This document shows positions 32,779 through 42,667 of a stretch of DNA of 64,000 nucleotides, piece by piece. The first letter of the stretch is position 1. Every line of letters starts with the position of its first letter. The position numbers and the translations under genes are program-made. The DNA is taken from the NCBI RefSeq assembly GCF_024347395.1, contig NZ_AP025472.1:1860001-1924000 (forward strand), in the 5' to 3' direction. The notes beneath the pieces were generated by a model that had not been told where the DNA came from, did not search any database, and was given only the letters and a program-made list of their open reading frames with translations. The stretch is from Vibrio cortegadensis. GTDB lineage: Bacteria; Pseudomonadota; Gammaproteobacteria; Enterobacterales; Vibrionaceae.

Positions 32779-33639
32779 TTATTGTTCTAAAGGTTTTTCT
32801 TTCTCAATAAGAGCCCAATCTTGCCATACTGGCTCAACCCCAGAAGGGAGCCAGAGGTTTCTTCCTAACTCCATCCAAGGTGATGGATAGTGAAAGTCGC
32901 TGCCTTGGGAAGCTAATAGTTTGTATTGTATAGCATAATCCGCCAAGTTGCGCCTTTCTTGCTGAGCTTGTTGTGGTTGAGCAACTTCCATTGCATCCCC
33001 ACCCGCTTCAACATAGGCGCTTAGTAAACGCTTAACCCACTTAGCAGTCAACCCATATCGCCCAGGGTGAGCCAATACAGCTTGCCCACCAGCAGCATGA
33101 ATCGCTTCTACCGCATCCGTCATTGAACACCATGTCGGTGGCACATAACCTGGATTATTCCGCGTTAAAAATTTCTTGAATACTTGCTGCATTGTTTTGG
33201 CGTAGCCGTTATCGACTAACCATTTAGCAAAATGAGCACGCGTAACAGGAGCGTCTCCCGCAATAGCTTGCACTTCTTCAAGCACACCTTCACGTGTTGC
33301 CTTGCTCAATCGCTCTGCAATTAACGCAGCACGTGAAACTCGATGCGCTTTTTGGCGCTCAATAAGCGCCGCAAGTTCCGCGGAATTAGGGTCAACATTC
33401 AATCCAACAATATGAATATCTTTATTTTGCCAAACCGTCGAAATTTCAATGCCATTAATCAATTGAATCGGTAGTTGGTTGTCTTCAATGTAACGATGCG
33501 CAACCGGCAAACCATCCAAAGTATCGTGATCTGTGATCGCCAACACTTCGATATTAAAGCCCAAAGCGCGATCGATTAATTCGCTAGGTGAAAACCGACC
33601 ATCAGAAGCGGTTGTGTGACTGTGTAGATCTATTCTCAT
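32779..33639 (-). CDS. rnm: PHP-domain 5'-3' exoribonuclease RNase AM (TrpH)
   Basis: 286 aa. PHP phosphoesterase: DLHSHTTASDG at the start, ITDHDTLDG, and EISTVW, DIHIVG plus GSDFH near the end supply the trinuclear metal site. In E. coli (YciV/Rnm) it trims 5' ends of rRNAs and degrades short oligonucleotides. Divergent from the trp operon, with 85 bp between its start and trpL holding the trp promoter, so the two may share control. Confidence 0.93.
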   Translation of the reverse strand: MRIDLHSHTTASDGRFSPSELIDRALGFNIEVLAITDHDTLDGLPVAHRYIEDNQLPIQLINGIEISTVWQNKDIHIVGLNVDPNSAELAALIERQKAHRVSRAALIAERLSKATREGVLEEVQAIAGDAPVTRAHFAKWLVDNGYAKTMQQVFKKFLTRNNPGYVPPTWCSMTDAVEAIHAAGGQAVLAHPGRYGLTAKWVKRLLSAYVEAGGDAMEVAQPQQAQQERRNLADYAIQYKLLASQGSDFHYPSPWMELGRNLWLPSGVEPVWQDWALIEKEKPLEQ

Positions 33640-33657
33640 TATTCATTACTTTTCGGC

Positions 33658-33694
33658 TTGACTTTTTACTTCCGCACTAGTTAACTAGTACGCA
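33658..33694 (+). promoter_or_regulatory. trp promoter with overlapping TrpR operator
   Basis: TTGACT (33658-33663), 17 bp, TTAACT (33681-33686). The palindrome at 33673-33694, centred on ACTAGTTAACTAGT, differs from the E. coli trp operator at one position (CGCACT for CGAACT). It covers the -10, so TrpR with tryptophan should block polymerase. Confidence 0.93.
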
Positions 33695-33723
33695 AATACA
33701 CTAAATCATTTTTTGGGTTCACT

Positions 33724-33834
33724 ATGTTACAAGAATTTAACCAAAACCATAAAGACAAACTTTCAGTTAATGCAACTGATCTTAGTTGGTGGCGCACTTG
33801 GACAAGTTCTTGGTGGGCTAACGTATACTTTTAA
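33724..33834 (+). CDS. trpL: trp operon leader peptide
   Basis: 36-aa leader peptide, too short for the usual gene cut-off. It begins MLQEFNQNHK and ends LSWWRTWTSSWWANVYF, with five Trp codons in ten positions. When tryptophan is scarce the ribosome stalls here and the attenuator downstream does not form. Placed between the TrpR-controlled promoter and the terminator at 33855, 177 bp before trpE. Confidence 0.95.
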   Translation: MLQEFNQNHKDKLSVNATDLSWWRTWTSSWWANVYF

Positions 33835-33854
33835 TTAATAAAATCTATACATTT

Positions 33855-33880
33855 AGCCCGCTCAATGAGCGGGCTTTTTA
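33855..33880 (+). terminator. trp attenuator terminator
   Basis: Stem AGCCCGCT/AGCGGGCT, loop CAATG, tail TTTTTATTTT, 20 bp after the trpL stop. This is the 3:4 hairpin of attenuation; pairing of its left arm to trpL RNA would give the antiterminator. Confidence 0.93.
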
Positions 33881-34010
33881 TTTTGCTGTACATCTCACAC
33901 TCAACTGAACAATAAAACATCGATATCGGAAGATTGCAGATTGGGTGCGTTCTCGCTTTATGCGACTATGTAGGCAGGAAGAATTAATAAATATTACTCA
34001 AGGAGGTCTT

Positions 34011-35639
34011 GTGAACAAGGCCATTGAAATTAAGAAGCTAGGAAAAATCGACGTCTTGCATACCTCTATTCCGTATGCTCAAGATCCAACTCGTCTATTC
34101 CATACATTATGTGAAAACAAAACCGACAGTCTTTTACTTGAGTCTGCTGAGATTGATTCAAAACAGAATCTTAAAAGCCTATTACTGATTGACGCAGCGG
34201 TTCGAATTGTCTGTCATGGGCACAAGGTTGTATTTAATGCCCTAACAGACAATGGGCGTAACCTAATTAAACACTTAGCGCGTAACATCCATCAACACAT
34301 CTCATCCCAACTTGAAGAGAATGCGCTTACTATTATCTACCAAGATGATAACGCTTCTGATGACTTAACGAATAACCTCTGCCTAGATGAGGACAGTCGT
34401 CTAAGAGAAGCATCTTCATTTGATGCACTGCGCTTAGTGCAACACAGTTTCAACTTAGAGAACCAAGACAAACATGCGATCTTCATTGGTGGTCTATTCG
34501 CTTATGATTTAGTCGCAAGCTTTGAACCTCTTGGCAATGCGAAAGCAACGAACCAGTGTCCAGACTATGTCTTCTACGTGGCTGAAACCTTGATGATCGT
34601 CGATCATCAAACAGAATCCTGCTCACTTCAAGCTAGTCTATTTGAATCTACTCAGGTAGAAAAATGTCAACTTGAGCAGCGCCTAGAGCAGATTAATCAC
34701 CAATGCCAATCTCTAGCAAATCTACCTGCTGCTCAAACCGTTGAGTGCACAGATGCGGTTCCAAGCGTCAGTGATGAAGATTTCTGTCAAACCGTTCGTG
34801 ATTTAAAAGAGTTTGTTGTGAAAGGTGATGTGTTCCAAGTTGTGCCTTCACGCCATTTTACTCTCCCTTGCCCTTCTCCCCTTGCCGCATACAAAGCATT
34901 AAAAGAGAGTAATCCAAGCCCTTACATGTTCTATATGCAAGATGAGCTATTTACCCTTTTCGGGGCATCACCAGAAAGCGCATTGAAATACGAAACAGAC
35001 ACAAACCAAGTTGAAATCTACCCAATAGCCGGAACTCGTCGACGCGGAAAACATGCAAATGGCAGTATCAATTTTGACTTAGACAGTCGAATAGAACTTG
35101 AACTTCGCACAGACAAAAAAGAGAACGCTGAACACATGATGTTGGTCGATTTAGCTCGTAACGATGTAGCAAGAATCAGCGCCGCTGGCACTCGTCATGT
35201 TGCTGACTTACTCAAGGTAGACCGCTATAGCCACGTCATGCATCTCGTTTCTCGCGTGATTGGGCAACTAAGAGAAGATCTTGACGCTCTTCATGCGTAT
35301 CAAGCGTGCATGAACATGGGAACCCTGACTGGCGCACCTAAGATCAGAGCAATGCAATTGATTCGTGACGTCGAACAAGCTCGTCGAGGCAGTTACGGTG
35401 GTGCTGTAGGCTACTTAACCGGTGAAGGCGATTTAGATACCTGCATTGTGATTCGTTCGGCTTATGTTGAAAACGGAATGGCACAAGTTCAAGCGGGAGC
35501 TGGCGTGGTGTTTGATTCCGACCCACAAGCAGAAGCAGATGAAACACGCGGCAAGGCTCAAGCTGTTATTTCTGCCATTCAAGATGCACACCGCAAACCA
35601 GAAGTCGCATCTAAAAACGCCCAAAAGCAGGAGTCATAA
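34011..35639 (+). CDS. trpE: Anthranilate synthase component I
   Basis: Makes anthranilate from chorismate with ammonia from TrpG. 542 aa from GTG 34011, which follows AAGGAGGT, a near-perfect binding site; the in-frame ATGs from 33945 lie inside the leader and are not starts. The LLES feedback motif for tryptophan inhibition (DSLLLESAEI) is intact near residue 40. Chorismate-binding motifs are PIAGTRRRG, ELRTDKKENAEHMMLVDLARND and GTLTGAPKI. Regulated by TrpR and attenuation. Confidence 0.98.
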   Translation: MNKAIEIKKLGKIDVLHTSIPYAQDPTRLFHTLCENKTDSLLLESAEIDSKQNLKSLLLIDAAVRIVCHGHKVVFNALTDNGRNLIKHLARNIHQHISSQLEENALTIIYQDDNASDDLTNNLCLDEDSRLREASSFDALRLVQHSFNLENQDKHAIFIGGLFAYDLVASFEPLGNAKATNQCPDYVFYVAETLMIVDHQTESCSLQASLFESTQVEKCQLEQRLEQINHQCQSLANLPAAQTVECTDAVPSVSDEDFCQTVRDLKEFVVKGDVFQVVPSRHFTLPCPSPLAAYKALKESNPSPYMFYMQDELFTLFGASPESALKYETDTNQVEIYPIAGTRRRGKHANGSINFDLDSRIELELRTDKKENAEHMMLVDLARNDVARISAAGTRHVADLLKVDRYSHVMHLVSRVIGQLREDLDALHAYQACMNMGTLTGAPKIRAMQLIRDVEQARRGSYGGAVGYLTGEGDLDTCIVIRSAYVENGMAQVQAGAGVVFDSDPQAEADETRGKAQAVISAIQDAHRKPEVASKNAQKQES

Positions 35640-35641
35640 GC

Positions 35642-36232
35642 ATGGCTAATATCGTCTTTGTCGATAACTTCGACTCCTTTACTTATAACCTAGTTGATCA
35701 ATTCCGCTCACTAGGTCATCAAGTGACTATTTATCGAAACAACATTGCCGCTACGGTGATAGCAGAAGCCGTTAATCAACTCGATAACCCACTGGTTTTA
35801 TTGTCACCGGGCCCTGGCGCACCATCAGAAGCGGGTTGTATGCCTGAACTGATCACAGCACTAAAAGGCAAAGTACCGATGATTGGTATCTGCCTTGGAC
35901 ACCAAGCCATTGTTGAAGCTTATGGCGGCACAGTTGCGGGCGCAGGTGAAATCATTCATGGTAAGGTTTCGATGATGGAACACAGCAATCACTCGACCTA
36001 TCAAGGTTTACCCTCTCCACTTGCGATTGCGCGTTATCACTCACTCGTGGCAACTCATGTGCCACCAACATTAACCATTACCGCCGAAGTGGATGGTTTA
36101 GTAATGTCAGTGGTTCATGAACAAGACAAAATTTGCGGCTTTCAGTTTCACCCAGAATCAATTATGACGACTTACGGAGCAACACTGCTTTCCAACGCAA
36201 TTGAATGGGCTTTAGACGAAGCACACGCCTAA
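35642..36232 (+). CDS. trpG: Anthranilate synthase component II (glutamine amidotransferase)
   Basis: 196-aa class I amidotransferase that feeds ammonia to TrpE. Catalytic Cys in GICLGHQA, His and Glu in QFHPESI. Free-standing, whereas in E. coli it is fused to trpD. Two bases after the trpE stop, so coupled. Confidence 0.98.
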   Translation: MANIVFVDNFDSFTYNLVDQFRSLGHQVTIYRNNIAATVIAEAVNQLDNPLVLLSPGPGAPSEAGCMPELITALKGKVPMIGICLGHQAIVEAYGGTVAGAGEIIHGKVSMMEHSNHSTYQGLPSPLAIARYHSLVATHVPPTLTITAEVDGLVMSVVHEQDKICGFQFHPESIMTTYGATLLSNAIEWALDEAHA

Positions 36233-36253
36233 ACGGATTTAGAGGAAAAAATT

Positions 36254-37264
36254 ATGGAATCAACAATGGAAAGCATCATCAACAAATTGTACGACCAACA
36301 ATCTTTGACTCAGCAAGAGAGCCACCAGCTTTTTGATGTCATTATTCAAGGTGAATTAGACCCAATTCTGATGGCGGCAGCTCTTACGGCTCTAAAAATA
36401 AAAGGCGAGACACCAGATGAAATCGCAGGTGCCGCAAAAGCGCTACTTGCCAATGCGAGTCCTTTCCCTCGCCCTGATTATGACTTCGCCGACATCGTTG
36501 GCACAGGTGGCGACGGTTCAAACACCATTAATATTTCAACCACTGCTGCGTTTGTTGCGGCGGCATGTGGCGTAAAAATCGCAAAACATGGCAACCGTGG
36601 CGTATCAAGTAAATCTGGATCATCGGATCTACTTGACTCATTTGGTATCAACCTTGCGATGAGCGCAGAAGATACTCGTAAAGCCGTCGATGATCTTGGT
36701 GTCGCTTTCTTGTTCGCACCGCAATACCACGGAGGCATCCGTCACGCGATGCCTGTTCGTCAAACCATGAAAACGCGCACTCTCTTTAATATTTTAGGGC
36801 CATTGATCAACCCTGCTCGTCCTAACATCGAGTTAATGGGCGTCTATGATGCGTCACTGGTTCGTCCTATCGCGGAAACCATGCTACAAATGGGAATGAA
36901 ACGAGCGGCAGTAGTACATGGTAGTGGCCTAGATGAAGTCGCAATTCACGGCGAAACCTTAGTGGCTGAAATTAAGGATGGAAAAATCACAGAGTACACA
37001 CTTCAGCCTGAAGACTTTGGATTAGAAACTTACCCGCTTGACGCCATTAAAGGTGGAGAGCCAGAAGAGAATCGCGCAATCATTTCCGACATGCTGACAG
37101 GCAAAGGAACCGATGCTCAATTAGGTGCCGTTGCTGCCAATGTCGCTCTATTACTGCGCCTATTTGGACGAGAAGATCTCAAAGCAAATACCCAACATGC
37201 GATTGAGGTAATGAATTCAGGCAAAGCCTTTGAGCTAGTACAACAACTCGCGCAACGAGGATAA
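36254..37264 (+). CDS. trpD: Anthranilate phosphoribosyltransferase
   Basis: 336 aa. Adds phosphoribose from PRPP to anthranilate. GTGGDGSNTINIST is the diphosphate loop, KHGNRGVSSKSGSSD the PRPP and anthranilate site and VHGSGLDE the metal site. GAGGAAAA lies upstream of ATG 36254; an ATG four codons later is an alternative. Confidence 0.98.
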   Translation: MESTMESIINKLYDQQSLTQQESHQLFDVIIQGELDPILMAAALTALKIKGETPDEIAGAAKALLANASPFPRPDYDFADIVGTGGDGSNTINISTTAAFVAAACGVKIAKHGNRGVSSKSGSSDLLDSFGINLAMSAEDTRKAVDDLGVAFLFAPQYHGGIRHAMPVRQTMKTRTLFNILGPLINPARPNIELMGVYDASLVRPIAETMLQMGMKRAAVVHGSGLDEVAIHGETLVAEIKDGKITEYTLQPEDFGLETYPLDAIKGGEPEENRAIISDMLTGKGTDAQLGAVAANVALLLRLFGREDLKANTQHAIEVMNSGKAFELVQQLAQRG

Positions 37265-37268
37265 ATAG

Positions 37269-38699
37269 ATGACATCGAGATCAGAAGCCAAAGCAGAACA
37301 ACTTTCAGAGCACATCTCTATTGAAAATACCGAGATGGCTGAAGTGCTGGTAAAAATTGTCAACGACAAACACAAATGGATTGAGGCGAGAAAACAGTCT
37401 CAACCTCTAGAAAGCTTTAAAGCATCGTTGGTTCCATCCGATCGAGATTTCTACGCGGCGCTCTCTGGTGATAAAGCGGCCTTTATACTGGAATGTAAAA
37501 AAGCATCGCCTTCTAAAGGGTTAATTCGCGATAACTTTGACCTTGATTACATTGCCTCGGTTTATAACGACCACGCCAGTGCAATCTCAATTTTGGCCGA
37601 TGAAAAATACTTCCAAGGTAATTTCGATTTTTTACCCCAAGTTCGTAAACAGGTCACACAGCCTATTTTGTGTAAAGACTTCATGGTTGATATCTACCAA
37701 GTCTATCTAGCTCGCCATTATAGTGCCGATGCCATTTTACTGATGCTGTCCGTACTTAATGATCAGCAATACCGTGAACTTGCAGAAGTGGCTCATTCAC
37801 TAGGGCTCGGCATTTTAACGGAAGTCAGCAATGAAGAAGAACTTGAACGCGCGGTGGCACTAAAAGCGAAAGTGATTGGAATTAACAACCGTAACTTACG
37901 CGACCTATCAACAGACTTGAATCGCACCAAAGAGTTAGCGCCATTGCTTCCTAAAGGCACGACTATTATTTCGGAATCGGGTATTTATACCCACCAGCAA
38001 GTTCGAGAACTCTCCGAGTTTGCGTCAGGCTTCCTTATCGGCAGCTCTATTATGGCTGAAGATGACATTGAATTAGCCGTCAGAAGTGTCACTCTAGGCG
38101 AAAATAAAGTGTGTGGATTAACTCATCCCGACGACGCAGCCAAAGCTTATCAAGCAGGTTCCGTATTTGGTGGCCTTATTTTTGTCGAAACATCCAAACG
38201 CTTTGTGAATCCGGAATCAGCCCGAATCGTAATGAGCGGTGCACCACTTAAATATGTGGGTGTTTTCCAAAACCAATCTATTGAGCAAGTCTCATCTTAT
38301 GCCATTGAACTTGGGTTAAGCGCGGTACAACTGCATGGTGAGGAAGATCAACACTATGTCGACACATTGAAAGCTTTACTACCGTCCTCAACTGAGATTT
38401 GGAAAGCCTATGGCGTTGCTGAAACGATGCCTAGCTTACTCGCCTCTCACATTGACCGTCATTTATTGGATGCCAAAGTCGGCAATCAATCTGGTGGAAC
38501 AGGAGTGAGTTTCGATTGGGAACTCATCAATGACACAAACAACATTATGTTGGCGGGCGGATTATCGCCACAAAACGCAAGACAAGCAGCAGCATTGGGC
38601 TGTTTAGGTTTGGATTTCAACTCTGGCGTGGAATCACAGCCGGGAACAAAAGACAGCCAAAAGCTTCAACATGCGTTTGCTGAAGTTCGAGCGTATTAA
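37269..38699 (+). CDS. trpC: Bifunctional indole-3-glycerol phosphate synthase / phosphoribosylanthranilate isomerase
   Basis: 476-aa fusion, TrpC domain first (about 20-280: ILECKKASPSKG, LCKDFM, EVSNEEEL, ESGIYT) and TrpF domain second (about 282-470: CGLTHPDDA, GLIFVETSKRFV, VQLHGEE). It performs the steps from PRA to indole glycerol phosphate. The start at 37269 follows GAGGATAAATAG four bases after the trpD stop; the family-like region begins at the internal MAEVLVKIV, so an ATG at 37335 is possible. The fusion is standard in enterics and vibrios. Confidence 0.97.
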   Translation: MTSRSEAKAEQLSEHISIENTEMAEVLVKIVNDKHKWIEARKQSQPLESFKASLVPSDRDFYAALSGDKAAFILECKKASPSKGLIRDNFDLDYIASVYNDHASAISILADEKYFQGNFDFLPQVRKQVTQPILCKDFMVDIYQVYLARHYSADAILLMLSVLNDQQYRELAEVAHSLGLGILTEVSNEEELERAVALKAKVIGINNRNLRDLSTDLNRTKELAPLLPKGTTIISESGIYTHQQVRELSEFASGFLIGSSIMAEDDIELAVRSVTLGENKVCGLTHPDDAAKAYQAGSVFGGLIFVETSKRFVNPESARIVMSGAPLKYVGVFQNQSIEQVSSYAIELGLSAVQLHGEEDQHYVDTLKALLPSSTEIWKAYGVAETMPSLLASHIDRHLLDAKVGNQSGGTGVSFDWELINDTNNIMLAGGLSPQNARQAAALGCLGLDFNSGVESQPGTKDSQKLQHAFAEVRAY

Positions 38700-38844
38700 C
38701 CACAGCTGAATCCGTAGCAACACTGAGCAATAAAAACGAGTGCTAAAGAACGAATAAATAGCAAATCAACCAAATTAAATGCTGATGTATTAACAATACC
38801 AACCGATATGTCAGCAACAAAAAGATAAAAAAAGGGATGTAATC

Positions 38845-40062
38845 ATGGCGAAACTTGATGCTTATTTTGGCGAATACGGTGGACAATACGTACCACAAAT
38901 CTTAGTACCTGCACTAGACCAACTAGAGCAAGCTTTTATTGATGCTCAAAAAGATCCTGAATTTCAATCTGAATTCATGACGCTATTGCAAGAGTATGCA
39001 GGTCGCCCAACCGCACTCACCCTAACTCGTAATTTGACTAAGGGCACAAAAACAAAACTTTACCTTAAACGTGAAGATTTGCTCCATGGTGGCGCTCATA
39101 AAACCAACCAAGTATTAGGCCAAGCGTTACTTGCGAAACGTATGGGTAAAAAAGAGATCATCGCAGAGACTGGTGCTGGTCAACACGGTGTTGCCACTGC
39201 TCTAGCGTGTGCGCTGCTTGATCTAAAATGCCGAGTTTACATGGGTGCAAAAGATGTGGAACGTCAGAGTCCTAACGTGTTCCGTATGAAATTAATGGGA
39301 GCGGAAGTCATTCCTGTTCATTCAGGCTCTGCAACCTTAAAAGACGCGTGTAACGAAGCACTGCGTGATTGGTCTGCAAGCTATGAAGAAGCTCACTACT
39401 TATTAGGTACTGCTGCGGGCCCTCACCCTTTCCCAACCATTGTCCGTGAATTCCAACACATGATTGGCGAAGAGACGAAGAACCAAATCCTAGCTCGCGA
39501 AGGTCGTCTGCCTGATGCGGTTATTGCTTGTGTCGGCGGTGGTTCGAACGCGATTGGCATGTTTGCGGACTTCATTGAAGAAGAAAATGTACGCTTAATT
39601 GGGGTTGAACCCGCGGGTAAAGGTATCGATACCGACCAACATGGCGCGCCTCTAAAACACGGTAAAACAGGTATTTTCTTCGGTATGAAATCACCTTTGA
39701 TGCAAGATCCTAACGGTCAAGTAGAAGAGTCATACTCAGTATCTGCCGGGCTTGATTTTCCATCTGTTGGCCCACAGCACGCCTACTTAAACTCGATTGG
39801 TCGAGCGCAGTATGAATCCATTACCGATGATGAAGCACTAGAGACGTTTCAGCTATTAGCTCGTAAAGAGGGGATTATTCCAGCACTAGAATCAGCACAT
39901 GCTTTGGCTTACGCAATCAAGATGGCTCAAGACGAACCAGAAAAAGAGCAATTGCTTGTCGTTAACCTTTCAGGACGTGGAGATAAAGACATTTTCACTG
40001 TACATGACATTCTTGAACAACAAGCTGCAAATAAAGCAGACAACAAAGAAGGAGCGCTATAA
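38845..40062 (+). CDS. trpB: Tryptophan synthase beta chain
   Basis: PLP enzyme joining indole and serine. 405 aa. PLP lysine in GGAHKTNQVLGQ (about residue 88), phosphate-binding CVGGGSNAIG, and GVEPAGKG. Preceded by 145 bp without a gene, more than elsewhere in the operon; an internal promoter could lie there but none is clear. AGGGATG lies before the start. Stop overlaps trpA. Confidence 0.98.
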   Translation: MAKLDAYFGEYGGQYVPQILVPALDQLEQAFIDAQKDPEFQSEFMTLLQEYAGRPTALTLTRNLTKGTKTKLYLKREDLLHGGAHKTNQVLGQALLAKRMGKKEIIAETGAGQHGVATALACALLDLKCRVYMGAKDVERQSPNVFRMKLMGAEVIPVHSGSATLKDACNEALRDWSASYEEAHYLLGTAAGPHPFPTIVREFQHMIGEETKNQILAREGRLPDAVIACVGGGSNAIGMFADFIEEENVRLIGVEPAGKGIDTDQHGAPLKHGKTGIFFGMKSPLMQDPNGQVEESYSVSAGLDFPSVGPQHAYLNSIGRAQYESITDDEALETFQLLARKEGIIPALESAHALAYAIKMAQDEPEKEQLLVVNLSGRGDKDIFTVHDILEQQAANKADNKEGAL

Positions 40063-40868
40063 TGGATCGCTATCAAACACTATTTCAGCGCTTAGCTGAC
40101 AAACAACAAGGCGCTTTTGTTCCTTTCGTCACTATTGGCGATCCAAGCCCAGAGCTCTCTTTGCAGATCATGCAAACACTGGTTGAATCGGGTGCAGATG
40201 CGCTGGAGCTTGGCATTCCATTCTCAGATCCTCTTGCAGACGGGCCAACCATTCAAGGGGCGAACATCCGAGCTTTAGAGTCAAAAACCACTCCAAGTAT
40301 CTGTTTTGACCTGATCGCAAAAATCAGAGCTCAACATCCAGATCTTCCAATCGGCTTATTGATGTACGCTAACCTTGTATTTGCGGGTGGAATCGAGAAT
40401 TTCTATCAACGATGTGCTGAGGCGGGAGTTGATTCTGTATTAATCGCAGATGTTCCTACCAATGAGAGTACCGAGTTCGTCGCCGCTGCTGAAAAACATG
40501 GTGTGCATCCGATTTTTATCGCCCCACCGACAGCAAGTAATGAAACTCTGAAATCGGTATCTGACCTTGGGGGTGGCTACACTTACCTACTTTCACGTTC
40601 AGGGGTAACAGGAGCAGAAACCAAAGCGAATATGCCTGTTACGGCTTTATTAGAGCGCCTCAATGCATTTGACGCACCACCAGCCCTACTTGGCTTTGGC
40701 ATATCCCAACCAGAACAGGTTCAAGAGGCCATTCAAGCTGGAGCCGCTGGCGCAATCTCTGGTTCAGCCGTCGTTAAAATTATTGAGAGTCATCTTGAAC
40801 AGCCAGAGAAGATGCTTAGCCAGCTTTCGAGCTTTGTCTCCTCAATGAAAGCGGCAACTCAAAAATAA
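40062..40868 (+). CDS. trpA: Tryptophan synthase alpha chain
   Basis: 268 aa TIM barrel that cleaves indole glycerol phosphate and channels indole to TrpB. Catalytic Glu in ALELGIPFSDPLADGPTIQ and Asp in SVLIADVP. Start shares its A with the trpB stop (TAATG). Last trp gene, before the terminator at 40924. Confidence 0.98.
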   Translation: MDRYQTLFQRLADKQQGAFVPFVTIGDPSPELSLQIMQTLVESGADALELGIPFSDPLADGPTIQGANIRALESKTTPSICFDLIAKIRAQHPDLPIGLLMYANLVFAGGIENFYQRCAEAGVDSVLIADVPTNESTEFVAAAEKHGVHPIFIAPPTASNETLKSVSDLGGGYTYLLSRSGVTGAETKANMPVTALLERLNAFDAPPALLGFGISQPEQVQEAIQAGAAGAISGSAVVKIIESHLEQPEKMLSQLSSFVSSMKAATQK

Positions 40869-40923
40869 ACAGTAGGTGAAATAATGATCTGAACTCTGGA
40901 TCTGACTTACACACGACTTGAAC

Positions 40924-40953
40924 AAAAAGAGTACGATTTTGTGCTCTTTTTTT
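40924..40953 (+). terminator. Terminator of the trp operon
   Basis: Eleven-pair stem AAAAAGAGTAC/GTGCTCTTTTT (one G-U pair), loop GATTTT, further T to 40953. Confidence 0.9.
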
Positions 40954-41346
40954 GCTCTCCTCGCCCATAACACAATAACAATCACCGACTCAAAAAATAA
41001 CATTCAACACAAAATGTTGTTAAATTTAAGATCTAAAAATCAACTCCCACCACCCCCTCACAAGTGTTAACAATCCACTTATTTTCATAATTCACAATTC
41101 ATATGGCTAGCATTTACTTTATAAATAAAACACATAAATAATGTGGCACAACCCTCAGCAATCGGTTGCCAGCGTGCGCAATTTAACCCAACGGTACATA
41201 AAACAGCACTTTGAGACCATGCGCAATTGTTCTCTCATTGCTAAATATGAAAATTAAGTGTAAAACTACTGCGAGATATTAGTCCACATCTATGCCGTAC
41301 AGTAGAGACTAATACTGGGAAATTACAATTAAATAGCACAGAGGTT
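40954..41346 (+). other. Intergenic region upstream of the symporter gene
   Basis: 393 bp without a gene. AT-rich; one direct repeat TGCGCAATT occurs at 41175-41183 and 41220-41228, 45 bp apart (four turns), which could be operator half-sites. No confident promoter or riboswitch is seen. AGAGG lies before the start at 41347. Confidence 0.4.
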
Positions 41347-42606
41347 ATGGAAGTGTTAAAACAAAACAATTTATTAAGCAACATCGGTGTCCAAGTTGTC
41401 ATCGCTATGATCATTGGTACTGCCGTTGGTGCCATGATGGGTGAAAGCGCAACAATCTTTGCTCCACTAGGCGCAATCTTTATTAATTTAATCAAAATGC
41501 TGGTTATACCTTTAGTCGCAGTTGCACTTATTTCTGGTGCTGCTGGTCTAGGTAATAGCTCTTCTGCTGGTAAAGTTGGTGTGACTACTCTTGGTTACTT
41601 CGCTTTGACATCAGCTCTTGCGGTGACACTTGCTCTAATTATGGGTGAGGTTTTCGAACCAGGACGTGGTATCGACGTATCTGGCGTCGAAGGCATGTTC
41701 TCTGCTGAATACGCTTCTAAAGGTGAACTACCTACTTTTTGGGCTACCATCACTGGTATGATCCCAACCAACGTTTTCCAATCACTGAACGAAGCTAACA
41801 TTCTTCAAATTCTTGTTTTCTGCCTATTTTTTGGTATCGCTATCTCGAAGCAAGCAAAAGAGAAACGTGAGCCAATTATCAATGGCGTGAACGCAATCGT
41901 TGATGCAATGGTATGGATGATCAACAAAGTGATGATCATCGCTCCACTGGGTGTGTTTGGTCTTATGGCTGAAGCTGTCGGCACATTTGGTTTCGGCGCA
42001 CTGATGGTCGTATTCAAACTGTTCGTCGTTTATGTTGCTGCTATCTTAATCTTTGGTTTTGTTGCTTACCCGCTAATGATCCAAATATTCACTAAGACGT
42101 CTGCTAAGAAATTCTTAACCGCAATGAAGAAACCTCAAGCCGTTGCTCTGTCAACTGCATCTTCAATGGCGACACTTCCAGTAACAATGGAAACCTGCGA
42201 AAAAGAGCTAGGCGTGCGTAACTCAACAGCATCTTTTGTTCTTCCTCTTGGTGCCACCATTAATATGTCGGGCAACGCAATCTACTACGGCCTTGTTGCG
42301 ATTTTCTTTGCACAACTGTTCAACATCGACCTTTCTATGGGCGCATACATCGCAATCATCATCACTTCAACACTGGGTGCTGTTGGTCAAGCGGGCGTTC
42401 CTGGTCCTTCGTTCCTAGTTGTGGCTGTACTACTTGCTGCTGGCATTCCAATCGAAGGTCTACCGCTATTGTTCGCTCTTGACCGTATTTTCGATATGAT
42501 CCGTACTGCACTAAACATCACTGGTGATGCTGCTTGTGCTGTTATCGTTGATTCATTAATTGAAGATGACGTTGTGAAAGCAGAACTAGAGAAACAACAA
42601 GCTTAA
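41347..42606 (+). CDS. Dicarboxylate/amino acid:cation symporter (DAACS family, GltP-like)
   Basis: 419 aa, eight or so membrane helices with two re-entrant loops. The serine-rich hairpin STASSMATLPVTM, the GATINMSGNAIYYGL metal-binding segment, GVPGPSFL (HP2) and GDAACAVIVD are the transport core of the GltP/GltPh family. Substrate is probably glutamate, aspartate or a C4-dicarboxylate, with Na+ or H+. Single gene with its own terminator. Confidence 0.92.
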   Translation: MEVLKQNNLLSNIGVQVVIAMIIGTAVGAMMGESATIFAPLGAIFINLIKMLVIPLVAVALISGAAGLGNSSSAGKVGVTTLGYFALTSALAVTLALIMGEVFEPGRGIDVSGVEGMFSAEYASKGELPTFWATITGMIPTNVFQSLNEANILQILVFCLFFGIAISKQAKEKREPIINGVNAIVDAMVWMINKVMIIAPLGVFGLMAEAVGTFGFGALMVVFKLFVVYVAAILIFGFVAYPLMIQIFTKTSAKKFLTAMKKPQAVALSTASSMATLPVTMETCEKELGVRNSTASFVLPLGATINMSGNAIYYGLVAIFFAQLFNIDLSMGAYIAIIITSTLGAVGQAGVPGPSFLVVAVLLAAGIPIEGLPLLFALDRIFDMIRTALNITGDAACAVIVDSLIEDDVVKAELEKQQA

Positions 42607-42632
42607 ACCTAAGCTCAAAAGCTTAATTGTCA

Positions 42633-42667
42633 TAAAAAGCTGCTCTATTTTGAGCAGCTTTTTTTAT
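42633..42667 (+). terminator. Terminator of the symporter gene
   Basis: Stem AAAAAGCTGCTC/GAGCAGCTTTTT with loop TATTTT and more T. The 233 bp to the next start at 42901 are AT-rich with no clear -35/-10 pair. Confidence 0.92.

Noticed and set aside
33945..34010. N-terminal extension of trpE
   Set aside because: GTG 34011 has an AAGGAGGT and gives the family start.
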